Part shown: piece after piece, positions 35,735 to 44,115 of the stretch
Position numbering within the stretch: position 1 is the stretch's first letter
Layout of the letters: each line of letters opens with the position of its first letter
Assembly: GCA_947259585.1 (NCBI GenBank)
Contig: CAMYMV010000020.1
Location: 1-62,645, forward strand
Source of the DNA: an uncultured Gemmatimonadales bacterium
GTDB lineage: Bacteria > Gemmatimonadota > Gemmatimonadetes > Palauibacterales > Palauibacteraceae
Direction of reading: 5' to 3'
Length of the DNA stretch: 62,645 nucleotides
The notes under the pieces: model-generated
The model's database searches: none
Told to the model about the DNA's origin: nothing
What the model saw: only the letters and a program-made list of their open reading frames with translations
Position numbers and translations under genes: made by a program

Positions 35735-36139
35735 CTAGCAGCTGTGCACGCTCGCGTTGGAGCCGGGGGTCGTGTCCACACACCAGTTTGTCCCGGAGGA
35801 CGAATGGCTGGACTGGATCGTGTAGCCGTTGGTCGCCGACGTCGCCGTGATGGCCACGTTCGGGCTAGCGCGGAAGACGTCGCCACCCATGTCGGCGGTC
35901 CCGCCGTCCGTGGCGGCGCTAATGGCACCGCCCCAGTAGGTGTTGTTGTTGGAGAAGTGCCCTTCCTGGGCAGCCATCATGTTCCGCGTGTCGGTCTTCG
36001 CGGACGCGTCGTACGCCTTCTCCTTGGTGCTCGCGAACTGCGGAATGGCGATCGCGGCCAGAATACCGATAATCACCACCACGATCAGCAGCTCGATGAG
36101 CGTGAAGCCTTTCGAGTCGTGGAGTTTGTCGCGGAGCAT
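35735..36139 (-). CDS. pilA: Type IV major pilin
   Basis: Leader MLRDKLHDSKG, cleavage before FTLIELLIVVVIIGILAAIA with Glu5 present, then a small globular domain of about 90 residues rich in Ser, Thr, Ala and Asn with a Cys pair near the end (WC...SC) that would form the D-region disulfide. AGGAGAGA precedes the ATG. Its own terminator downstream and pilR-pilS upstream suggest strong regulated expression. The Ser/Thr-rich tail could be glycosylated. Confidence 0.95.
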   Translation of the reverse strand: MLRDKLHDSKGFTLIELLIVVVIIGILAAIAIPQFASTKEKAYDASAKTDTRNMMAAQEGHFSNNNTYWGGAISAATDGGTADMGGDVFRASPNVAITATSATNGYTIQSSHSSSGTNWCVDTTPGSNASVHSC

Positions 36140-36423
36140 TCTAATCTCTCCTGTTGCTGTTTGCCCCTACCGATCGCGGTGTTGGCGGCGGGGAAGCGAT
36201 CTTACCGTCGCCCTGAAAGGGCAACTGCCATGCCCTTCGCGTATGAGGAGCCCAAGACGCTGTAATACAGTCAGTTATGGCGTGTACTGCGAACCCGGTC
36301 ATGACGGAAGCGGGAGGTTCCCGTTGCAGGATGCAAGAAGTGACGGCGCTCCTGCAAAGAATCCCCTCGGCGGCACATGGCCCGGCCGGGAAGCGTGGCG
36401 GCGGCCCGACCGAAAAGCCGGTT
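36140..36423 (-). promoter_or_regulatory. Upstream region of pilA
   Basis: The 284 bases between pilR and pilA must contain the pilA promoter. A palindrome CTGTAATACAG lies at 36260-36270. I looked for a sigma-54 -24/-12 element, expected with PilR, and found only TGGCAG without a correctly spaced TTGC. No other gene is seen. Confidence 0.4.
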
Positions 36424-37791
36424 TCAGGCCTCCAGCTCGTACCGTTTGATCTTCCGGTACAGCGTGCTGGGGTCTATTCCCAACACCTCGGCCGCGCGAG
36501 TCTTGTTGCCGGCCTCCGCCTTGAGAACGTGTTCGATATACGCCCGCTCGATGACCTCCAGGCTCGGGTTCGCCGGCGACGTCTCCTGGACGAGGGGAAC
36601 CGACGGCGGCTCCTTGAGTCGAGTCGGGAGCGCACTCGCGTCGATCGTCGCGCCGGATGTCAGAACCACGGCGCGCTCGACCACGTTTTCCAGCTCTCGG
36701 ACGTTGCCAGGCCAGTTGTAGCCCTGGAGGACCGTCATCGCCTCGGCCGAGAACTTGGTCGGAGCCGTAGCATCATCCTCGGCATGCCGCGCCAGGAAAT
36801 GCTCGGCCAACAACGGAACGTCCTCCTCCCGTTCCCTGAGCGCCGGGATCTCCACCGAGATCACGTTCAGCCGATAGTAGAGGTCGCGGCGAAAGCGCCC
36901 CTGCTCGATGTCCCTCTCGAGATCACGATTGGTCGCCGCGATCAACCGCACGTCAACGGCCACCGCCTTGGTGGAGCCGACCGGTATCACCTCCCGCTGC
37001 TGGAGCACCCGAAGCAGTTTGACCTGGGTGGAGGGCGCCATCTCGCCGACTTCATCCAGGAAAAAGCTCCCGGTGGATGCGGCCACGAAGAGCCCTTCCT
37101 TGTCGCGGACGGCGCCCGTGAACGAGCCCTTCACGTGACCGAAGAGCTCGGATTCCAACAGACCTTCGGGGAGCGCCGCACAGTTCAAGGAAAGAAAGCG
37201 TCGGTCCGAGCGCTCGGAGAGCTCGTGGATGTAGCGCGCGAACACTTCCTTTCCGCTACCGCTCTCGCCGCGGATCAGGATCGTGGAGTCGCTGGCGGCC
37301 ACCGACTCGGCCAGATCGAGCGCCTTGCGGAAGCTCGAGCTCAGGCCGATCGGGCGCAGGACGTCGTGCGTGTCCCGCTTTTTCAGCTCCTTCTTGAGAC
37401 GAGTGTTCTCGCGCGCCACCACGCCATAGGAGAGAGAGCGGCGTAGAACAGCGAGCAGCTCCTCGTTCACCCACGGCTTCTGCACGTAGTGGGTCGCGCC
37501 CAGATTCACCGCTTGAATCGCCGACTGCAGGGATGCCTGCGCCGTGAGGAGGACGACGGGCGTGCTCGGGTCGCGCTCGCGGATCTCCTGAAGCACATCG
37601 ACGCCGGTCATCTTCGGCATTCGGATGTCGCTGAGCACAATGTCGGGCTTCGTCTCCTGGAATCTGTCCAGCCCCTCCGTGCCCGTGAGCGCGGAAACCA
37701 CATCGAACCCTTCGTCCTTCAGAAGAACTCCGAGAGCGTCGTGTACGCTTTGCTCATCATCAATCAACAGGAGTAACGGTTTCTGGCTCAT
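36424..37791 (-). CDS. pilR: Type IV pilus response regulator PilR (NtrC family)
   Basis: Receiver domain (1-120) with the acceptor Asp in IVLSDIRMPKM, AAA+ domain with Walker A GESGSGKE and a Fis-type helix-turn-helix (NKTRAAEVLGIDPSTLYRKI). The sigma-54 contact loop reads GSFTGA in place of GAFTGA. It overlaps pilS by four bases and lies just upstream of pilA, so PilS/PilR probably control pilin level. Target promoters in this window were not identified. Confidence 0.94.
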   Translation of the reverse strand: MSQKPLLLLIDDEQSVHDALGVLLKDEGFDVVSALTGTEGLDRFQETKPDIVLSDIRMPKMTGVDVLQEIRERDPSTPVVLLTAQASLQSAIQAVNLGATHYVQKPWVNEELLAVLRRSLSYGVVARENTRLKKELKKRDTHDVLRPIGLSSSFRKALDLAESVAASDSTILIRGESGSGKEVFARYIHELSERSDRRFLSLNCAALPEGLLESELFGHVKGSFTGAVRDKEGLFVAASTGSFFLDEVGEMAPSTQVKLLRVLQQREVIPVGSTKAVAVDVRLIAATNRDLERDIEQGRFRRDLYYRLNVISVEIPALREREEDVPLLAEHFLARHAEDDATAPTKFSAEAMTVLQGYNWPGNVRELENVVERAVVLTSGATIDASALPTRLKEPPSVPLVQETSPANPSLEVIERAYIEHVLKAEAGNKTRAAEVLGIDPSTLYRKIKRYELEA

Positions 37792-39602
37792 AGCTCGCTC
37801 GTCATGGGTTCGGGTTGCTGGATCTCAGAGAGCCTGTTCTCTAGATCACGACGCGGGATGATGATGGAGAAGGTGGCACCCTTGCCCGGCTCGGAGCTCG
37901 CCAGGAGCACCCCCCCGTGGGCCTGGACGGCTCGGTAGGCGATCGCCAAGCCCATCCCCGTACCTCCCTTCCGCTTGGTGAAGAAGGGATCGAAGATCCG
38001 GCTCATGTCCTCGGCTTCGATTCCCGGGCCGTCGTCGATGACACGAATGCGGACGGGATGGCCGAGCTCGACGCTGCCGGGCACGAACACGGGACCCAGC
38101 GTGTCGGCCACGACCCGTACGCGCACCGGGACGGCTCCGTCGGCCGCCTGCACCGCGTTGAGGACGAGGTTCAGGAGGATTCGGTGCAGAAGGTCCGGAT
38201 CGCCCCACAGGTCCTCCAGCTGCCCGTGCACTTCCACCTCGAACCTGGCATTCGCCGCTTCGGGCCGCTGGCCGACGAGGTGGACGACCTCGCGGATCAT
38301 GTGTTCCAGATCGATCCGCGTGCGCTCGACGACGTCGACACGGGCGAAGTTGTTGAACTCTCCGAGCAGCCGGTTGAGCCGGTCGGACTCGCGCACGATC
38401 AGCCCGGTGAGGAGCTGTTCCTCGTCGCCCCCTTTCGCGCGGCGCGAGAGCTGCTCGGCCGCGCTGCGGATCGAGGCCATCGGATTCCGGATCTCGTGGG
38501 CCAGCGAGGCGGAGAGCTCGGCCACCGCCTCCAGACGCCCGGTGCGAAGCCGCAGGCTCTCGAGCTGACGCGCCGGCCGCATATCCTGCATCACGACCGT
38601 CACGGAAGGAGGCGCCTCGGGAGGCGCGTGCAGAGCGGTGCTCACCGAGACGGGCAGCCCGGCGGCGTCACCCGGGACCGGCTCGCTCCCCCAGCCCTCG
38701 CTGCCGGGCGGCGAGGCACCCGTCGAGCGCTCGAGCTGGTCCCGGCGGGAGGGCGAGTACGCTCCGTCGACCTGCGCCTCCCGATCCCTGACCACCCTCT
38801 TCGTTCGTATGGTCTCTCGACCGGCGCGCGAGATCTCGGGGGCTCGGTCGTTCAGCTCCGGAAGCAGATCGCGGCCCAGCCAGCCGTCCGGATCCACATC
38901 CAGGAGCTCCGCGGCCGCCGGGTTCATGTAGGCTACCTGCCCGGACTCATCCATCGTGATCACGCCGGAGCTCAGCGTGCGCAGAACGTCGGCGGTGCCG
39001 AGCCTGAGGCGCTTCAGCTCGCCCTCGATCGTCCGGAGCTCCTGGGCCGCCTGCCGGAGCCGGCCGCCAATGATGCTTGCCACCATGGCCACGATGGCGA
39101 AGACGGCAACCTGGAAGAGCACCGCGACCGAGAGCTGGGCAGGGTAGGCCGCAACGAGATCCAGCAGGTAGGCCACGCCCGCCGAGAACGCCAGCAGGAG
39201 AGCATAGGAGAACGGGAGTGTGAGCGCATAGCCCGAGACGAACGCGATATAGAGTAGTGGAGGGAAAGCGCTCTGGCTCCCGCCGGTGATGTGGACGATT
39301 CCCGTTATGAGCAGCAGATCTAGCAGGGCCTGCGAGAGAAGGAAGACCCGGCCGGGAGTCCGCCTGCTGATGTGGCTGTACCAGTAGGCGATCGGCGTAA
39401 CGAGCGCCGCCGCTCCGAGCCCGGCGATCGCGATCGAGCGAAAGCCCGGAATCGCCAGCGAGCCCGAAGCCTGCCACAGGTCCCCCACGACGATGGCGGT
39501 CCCGTAGACGGCGAGACAGACGACCAACCGACCCGCATAGATCCAATAGAGGACACGGTTGGTGCTGAGGGGGTAGTTCTGCTGGCTCAACGACCGAAGC
39601 AA
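37788..39602 (-). CDS. pilS: Sensor histidine kinase PilS
   Basis: Six hydrophobic helices (about 15-185), a PAS domain (about 205-290), an unusual Ser/Pro-rich stretch of about 60 residues, then a dimerisation domain with the phosphorylated His in SLAHEIRNPM and an ATPase domain (NLVLNAVQAA, DDGPGI, GGTGMGLAI). This is the PilS/NtrB design. It would sense membrane pilin and phosphorylate PilR. Upstream (39,603-39,790) no gene is seen. Confidence 0.93.
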   Translation of the reverse strand: MLRSLSQQNYPLSTNRVLYWIYAGRLVVCLAVYGTAIVVGDLWQASGSLAIPGFRSIAIAGLGAAALVTPIAYWYSHISRRTPGRVFLLSQALLDLLLITGIVHITGGSQSAFPPLLYIAFVSGYALTLPFSYALLLAFSAGVAYLLDLVAAYPAQLSVAVLFQVAVFAIVAMVASIIGGRLRQAAQELRTIEGELKRLRLGTADVLRTLSSGVITMDESGQVAYMNPAAAELLDVDPDGWLGRDLLPELNDRAPEISRAGRETIRTKRVVRDREAQVDGAYSPSRRDQLERSTGASPPGSEGWGSEPVPGDAAGLPVSVSTALHAPPEAPPSVTVVMQDMRPARQLESLRLRTGRLEAVAELSASLAHEIRNPMASIRSAAEQLSRRAKGGDEEQLLTGLIVRESDRLNRLLGEFNNFARVDVVERTRIDLEHMIREVVHLVGQRPEAANARFEVEVHGQLEDLWGDPDLLHRILLNLVLNAVQAADGAVPVRVRVVADTLGPVFVPGSVELGHPVRIRVIDDGPGIEAEDMSRIFDPFFTKRKGGTGMGLAIAYRAVQAHGGVLLASSEPGKGATFSIIIPRRDLENRLSEIQQPEPMTSEL

Positions 39603-39790
39603 CGAGCCTCCCGTCCGCGTGCGATGGACGCCGTCTGCTCCGACCCTCTTTACCCCATCGGGCGGAGAACGAACGCACCTTGGCGGATCGGACGGGACAC
39701 GCTAATAAGACATCGGAGATTGGCAGATTGCAATAGGTGGCGCCGTGAAAAATGCAACGCCAAACTCGTAACGTCTTTTACCGATACAGA

Positions 39791-40210
39791 TTACAGCCAT
39801 TCAGGCGGTTCATCGAAGAGCGTGACTTTATGGATGCATCCGTCCTCGACGCTCACCGTCAGAGAGTACATGCGGCCCTCGGCGGCCACGGCTCGAAGGA
39901 TCTGCGAGCCCTCGGACAGCTCGGCCGGGACGTCTGGGGCGGCCTGCGGCCATAGCCCGAGCGGCTCGGCGGCCTCCCGCAGGCTCGGCGGGCCCGCATC
40001 GAACGAGATGGTCCACGAGGCCACCTCGGCCCGCTCGCGGGAAGCGTCGCAGCGCACCCGCAGCCGGGTGCCCGGAGCCTCGAAAACCAGCCACAGATCC
40101 TCGCCGGTCAGGCGGCGAGCAACGGGCTCCCCCAGCGCGGAGACCATGGCGTCGGCCGGCAGTCCTATCGCGCGGCCGAGGATATCCCATCCCCGGGCCC
40201 TGATGCTCAA
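39791..40210 (-). CDS. Hypothetical protein coupled to yjbQ
   Basis: A soluble 139-residue protein I do not recognise. It has no signal peptide or membrane helix; strands alternate with acidic loops, and a beta-hairpin SLTVSVEDGCIHKVTLF lies near the end. Its ATG overlaps the yjbQ stop by four bases, so it is translated with yjbQ. GC and codon use match the surrounding genes, supporting that it is real. Confidence 0.7.
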   Translation of the reverse strand: MSIRARGWDILGRAIGLPADAMVSALGEPVARRLTGEDLWLVFEAPGTRLRVRCDASRERAEVASWTISFDAGPPSLREAAEPLGLWPQAAPDVPAELSEGSQILRAVAAEGRMYSLTVSVEDGCIHKVTLFDEPPEWL

Positions 40211-40605
40211 CCTGCCGGCAGCAGCTGGAGGAGGATCCGCCTCGTTCGGGGGCCGTCGAACTCGCAGAAGAAGACGCGCTGCCAGCGGCCTAGCTGCAGG
40301 CGGCCCTCTGAAACGACGAGAGTGAGTCCCGGGCCGACCAGCGCGGTCTTGATGTGGGAGTCCGAGTTACCCTCGAGGTGGCGGTAGTGGCGGCCATGGG
40401 GCGCCGCCGATGCCAGCCATTCCTCAATGTCCTGCGCCACCGCGGGGTCGGCCCCCTCGTTGACCGTGAGTCCGCCGGTCGTGTGCGCCGACCAGAGCAC
40501 GCAGGCTCCCTCCGTAAATCCGGCAGCGGCGATGCTCAGCTCGACGTCGGAGGTGATATCCACGAGCTGCTCGCGCCGATCTGTACGAACCTCCAGGGTG
40601 TCCAT
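40207..40605 (-). CDS. yjbQ: YjbQ family protein (UPF0047)
   Basis: Family signatures are plain: SAHTTGGLTVNEGADP, LEGNSDSHIKTALVG and LGRWQRVFFCEFDGPRTRRI. The E. coli protein has weak thiamine-phosphate synthase activity and the conserved His residues suggest a metal site; the physiological role is unsettled. The length of 132 is normal. Placed 207 bases after the H-NOX-like gene on the same strand and coupled to an unknown gene. Confidence 0.9.
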   Translation of the reverse strand: MDTLEVRTDRREQLVDITSDVELSIAAAGFTEGACVLWSAHTTGGLTVNEGADPAVAQDIEEWLASAAPHGRHYRHLEGNSDSHIKTALVGPGLTLVVSEGRLQLGRWQRVFFCEFDGPRTRRILLQLLPAG

Positions 40606-40812
40606 GGCTCGAAGCTAGGGCTCGGTCCGCGAACGGGCCACGAGAGACGGAAGAGGATCGGCGAGCGAAGAAGCGTCGAGAGGCGGAAAGGTCCGAGGTG
40701 GAGAGTTGGACGAACCGGGGAGGTAGGGGTGAACGGTGAGTGCGCCACTAAAGCTGGTGGAGCCGGACCAGCGGGCACACTCACCGCTCAATGGATCTTG
40801 ACTACATCTTGA

Positions 40813-41355
40813 CTACATACCGCCGAAGTTGATCCAGAAGAGGCACCGATTGTCACCGCGTCCCGTGCACTTGAGCTGCACGATGCTGACGGCCTCTCGG
40901 AAATAGTCGGCGGCGCCTTCGACGAGACCCTCGACCAGAGCGCAGGGATGGCGCTGCGATCGATATCCCAGGAAGAAGTCGCCATCCGGCGCCGGCAGGA
41001 TTCGGAAATCCGCATCCGCCGCCGGCCAGCGTATCACGCCTTTGACCGTGTCGATCACCACCCCCCCGGCCAGAACGAGCAGAAACGCGCGGGTGCTGTC
41101 GGAGTTGGCGAATAGTTGTGGGTGCATGTTGGCAAGTACCGGGATCGCCCGCCGACCGGTCCTGCGGAGAGCGGATCGGGCATCCATGTCACCGGCCGTG
41201 TGCGCGCAGGTGATGTGAGACAGTGCTTCCAGCTCGGACGGCGACCAGAGTTCCTGGTGTCGTCCAGCCATGTCGACGAGCTCGTCCCATGCCTCGGGGC
41301 CGTGCTCTCGCTGGGCCACATCCTCGAGCAACTGGAAAACGACTCCCTTCATCAT
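40813..41355 (-). CDS. H-NOX-like (heme NO-binding) domain protein, proximal His apparently missing
   Basis: The whole 180-residue protein matches the H-NOX layout: MKGVVFQLLEDVAQREHGPEA at the start, Tyr131-x-Ser133-x-Arg135 (the YxSxR motif that holds heme propionates), and ALVEGLVEGAADYF with CTGRGDNRCLF at the end. The helix that normally carries the proximal heme His reads GGVVIDTVKGVIRW, with Ile near position 101 where I expect His. H-NOX proteins sense NO or oxygen through that ligand, so this one may be heme-free or use another residue. No kinase or cyclase is adjacent. Two ATGs start it; either could be used. Confidence 0.75.
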   Translation of the reverse strand: MMKGVVFQLLEDVAQREHGPEAWDELVDMAGRHQELWSPSELEALSHITCAHTAGDMDARSALRRTGRRAIPVLANMHPQLFANSDSTRAFLLVLAGGVVIDTVKGVIRWPAADADFRILPAPDGDFFLGYRSQRHPCALVEGLVEGAADYFREAVSIVQLKCTGRGDNRCLFWINFGGM

Positions 41356-41613
41356 CGGACCGTGTCTCCCCTCGGATTACGGAGCCTGCTTCCCTCTCTG
41401 TGGCCCCGCCTTTCCGTGCCGAAGGCAAAGTCAAGCTGGGCCGCGTGCTCAACCGAGTCGCAACCAGATTCCCGAGCCGCCACGCCTGGCCGGTCGAGAC
41501 CCGGCTGCGAGTGCTTCCGGGTGCAAGCCGTCTGCCTGCGCGAGGCCGTCGGGGAGAAACCCGAGAATCGCCCGTCCCTCGTGGCGATCCGCCTGCCGAT
41601 CAGATCGGCCGCC

Positions 41614-41642
41614 GGATAATGCAAGCCCGATTCATGGTGCAA
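41614..41642 (-). promoter_or_regulatory. Possible sigma-70 promoter for the H-NOX-like gene
   Basis: On the minus strand TTGCAC (41642-41637) and TTATCC (41619-41614) are 17 bases apart, a fair -35/-10 pair, about 260 bases upstream of the H-NOX start. The remainder of 41,356-41,687 shows no gene; a plus-strand frame there has no ribosome binding site or recognisable product. Confidence 0.3.
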
Positions 41643-41687
41643 AACACCAGAGCTTTGGCACCCGAGGCGGTCGAGCATGGACCCTGA

Positions 41688-42890
41688 CTATCCCTGAACC
41701 GCGCTGACCATGCCGAAGATCGGCAGGTACATGGCCACGATCATGCCACCGACGATCGTGCCGAGAATGACGATGAGGGCCGGCTCGAGCGCCTTCAGCA
41801 GACTCTCGACCGCGACATCCACCTCCTCGTCGTAGAAGTCGGCGATCTTGGTGAGCATGCCGTCGAGATCGCCGGTCTCCTCGCCCACGTTGATCATCTG
41901 GGTGACCATCGGCGGAAACGCCCCGCTCAGACGAAGAGGCTCAGCGATCGACTCACCCCCCGCGATCGAGGTGCGGCTGCCCATCACCGCATCGTGGATC
42001 ACGCGATTCCCGGACGTTCGCGCCGTGATCTCGAGTCCCTCCAGGATGCTCACACCGGAGCTCATGAGAGTCCCCAGTGTGCGGGTGAAGCGCGCGACGG
42101 CGGACTTACGAACCAGCGAGCCCAACAGCGGCATGCGGAGCATGAGGCGGTCGAAGGTCAGCCGCCCGCTGGACGTCGCGATCCACCGCCTGAAGAGGAA
42201 GCCCGCCCCGATGCCTCCGATACCCAGCCAGATCCAGTAGCCCTGCAGGAAATTGGAGAGCCCGATCACGATCCGGGTCGGGAGCGGAAGCTCCTGGTTG
42301 AAGCTCGCGAACATCGTCTGGAAGGTCGGGATCACGAACAGGAGGAGGATCACGATCGCACCCATGGCGACGGAGAGCACGACGGCCGGATAGATCATCG
42401 CGCCCTTCACCTTGCGGCCGAGTGCCTCGCTCTTCTCGAGGAAGGTGGCGAGCCTGAGGAGGATCGTGTCCAGAATACCGCCGGCCTCGCCCGCCGCCAC
42501 CATGTTCACGTAGAGCTGCGAGAAGAGCTTCGGATGGTCCTTCAGCGCGTCCGCGAGGGTCCGCCCGGACTCGACCTCGAAGACGACCTTCTCGACCGTG
42601 TCGCGGATCGCTGGGGTCGTCGTCTGCTTGGCCAGGATCTGAAGCGCCTGCACGAGCGGCAGCCCCGCGTTGATCATCGTGGCGAACTGGCGCGTGATGA
42701 TCACGATATCCCGAGTCTTCACCTTCTTGCGAAGACTGAGCTTGATCTCCTTCGGCTTCTCCCGAACGTTGATCGGTATGAGCCGACGCTTGCGCAGGTA
42801 CTTGACGACCTCGTCGCGAGTGGGGAGGTCGATCTCGTCCCGCTGAATCTCGCCGCCCACGGTTCGGGCGCTGTAGGTGAATAACGGCAT
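41688..42890 (-). CDS. pilC: Type IV pilus inner-membrane platform protein PilC
   Basis: PilC anchors the assembly and retraction motors. Two copies of the T2SSF domain (about 65-190 and 270-390) surround paired hydrophobic helices; FATMINAGLPLVQALQILA and the second-copy equivalent FTRTLGTLMSSGVSILEGLE are the hallmarks. Start at ATG 42890 (MPLFTYSARTVGGE), preceded by GAGGGAC; the open frame continues to 43559 inside pilT and is rejected. Length 400. Order pilB-pilT-pilC is conserved. Confidence 0.95.
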   Translation of the reverse strand: MPLFTYSARTVGGEIQRDEIDLPTRDEVVKYLRKRRLIPINVREKPKEIKLSLRKKVKTRDIVIITRQFATMINAGLPLVQALQILAKQTTTPAIRDTVEKVVFEVESGRTLADALKDHPKLFSQLYVNMVAAGEAGGILDTILLRLATFLEKSEALGRKVKGAMIYPAVVLSVAMGAIVILLLFVIPTFQTMFASFNQELPLPTRIVIGLSNFLQGYWIWLGIGGIGAGFLFRRWIATSSGRLTFDRLMLRMPLLGSLVRKSAVARFTRTLGTLMSSGVSILEGLEITARTSGNRVIHDAVMGSRTSIAGGESIAEPLRLSGAFPPMVTQMINVGEETGDLDGMLTKIADFYDEEVDVAVESLLKALEPALIVILGTIVGGMIVAMYLPIFGMVSAVQG

Positions 42891-42937
42891 ATCGTCCCTC
42901 GGTTGCTGTCCTTGAGATTCCCGAGCTTCGCTCGACC

Positions 42938-44113
42938 TTACGGCCGGGCGGTCACCCCCGGCTTTTTGACCTCTCCCTGTCGAGGTCCGGACCCTTTGGC
43001 TCCGCCCCCTTCCACCTCGCCGAGCATCCGACGGAGCTCGTTGGGATCGGAGCTCACCCGCAGGCACTCTCCGATGGCCACGTCGCCCTGCATGTAGAGC
43101 TGGTACAACGAATCGTTCATGGTCTGCATCCCGAGCTTCTTGCCGGTCTGCAGCGCGGAGTAGATCTGGTGGATCTTGTCGTCGCGGATGAGCGTGCGGA
43201 TGGCCTGGGTCGCCAGCATGATCTCGACGGCGGCTGCCCTTCCCTTTCCGCTGGTCCTGGGAAGGAGTACCTGCGTGACGACGCCTTCGAGCGTGAAAGC
43301 CAGCTGGGCGCGAATCTGCCCCTGCTGATGAGCCGGAAAAGCGTCGATGATCCGGTTGATCGACTCCGCCGTCGAGTTCGTGTGGAGCGTGGCGAGGGCA
43401 AGGTGTCCCGTTTCGGCGATCGTGAGAGCCGCACCGATAGTCTCCAGGTCCCGCATCTCCCCGATCAGGATCACGTCCGGATCCTGACGAAGCACGTACT
43501 TGAGGGCGCTCGGGAAGCTGTCGGTATCCGATCCGAGCTCTCGTTGGTTGACGAGGCACTTCTTGTGGTTGTGCACAAACTCGATCGGGTCCTCGATCGT
43601 GATGATGTGCCCTTCCCTCTCCGTGTTGATCTTGTCGATCATCGCGGCGAGTGTCGTCGACTTTCCGGAGCCGGTGGGTCCGGTGACGAGGACCAGCCCG
43701 CGGGGCTTCTCGGAGAGCCTCGAGATGGTGGGAGGCAGCCCCAGATCCTCGAAAGTGAGGATCTCGAAGGGGATCGTCCTGATCGCCATCGCCACGCTTC
43801 CGCGCTGACGGAAAACGTTGCCTCGAAAGCGCGAGAGTTGCGGAACCGCGAAGGAGAAGTCGAGCTCGGAGTTCTGCTCGAAGCGCTTCTTCTGCTGCTC
43901 CGTGAGGACCGAGTAGGCCAGCTCCTGGGTGTCCTTCGGGCTGAGCTTCTCATCATCGAGTCCGGTCATCCGACCGTCGATGCGCAGCTTCGGGCGCTCT
44001 CCCACGCTGAGGTGCAGGTCCGAGGCACCTCTTTCGATCATCCTTTCGAGGAGCGCCCGCATTCCGACGTTGGGCGACTGCTCGATGGCCAGACGGTCCG
44101 TGTGCCTATCCAT
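42938..44113 (-). CDS. pilT: Pilus retraction ATPase PilT
   Basis: Walker A GPTGSGKST, the AIRTIP segment, Asp box HIITIEDPIEF, Walker B DPDVILIGEMRD and the His box ALATLHTN are all present; 391 residues, with a Lys/Gly-rich tail longer than in Pseudomonas PilT. Powers pilus retraction and hence twitching or DNA uptake. The ATG at 44113 is two bases beyond the pilB stop, so they are co-transcribed. Confidence 0.96.
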   Translation of the reverse strand: MDRHTDRLAIEQSPNVGMRALLERMIERGASDLHLSVGERPKLRIDGRMTGLDDEKLSPKDTQELAYSVLTEQQKKRFEQNSELDFSFAVPQLSRFRGNVFRQRGSVAMAIRTIPFEILTFEDLGLPPTISRLSEKPRGLVLVTGPTGSGKSTTLAAMIDKINTEREGHIITIEDPIEFVHNHKKCLVNQRELGSDTDSFPSALKYVLRQDPDVILIGEMRDLETIGAALTIAETGHLALATLHTNSTAESINRIIDAFPAHQQGQIRAQLAFTLEGVVTQVLLPRTSGKGRAAAVEIMLATQAIRTLIRDDKIHQIYSALQTGKKLGMQTMNDSLYQLYMQGDVAIGECLRVSSDPNELRRMLGEVEGGGAKGSGPRQGEVKKPGVTARP

Positions 44114-44115
44114 GA

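Noticed and set aside
36181..36240. Sigma-54 promoter for pilA (TGGCAG near 36228)
   Set aside because: The -12 half does not match at the required spacing; recorded only as an unsuccessful search.
41223..41687. 154-codon plus-strand frame between the H-NOX-like gene and pilC
   Set aside because: Overlaps the H-NOX-like gene by 130 bases on the opposite strand, lacks a ribosome binding site and has no recognisable domain.
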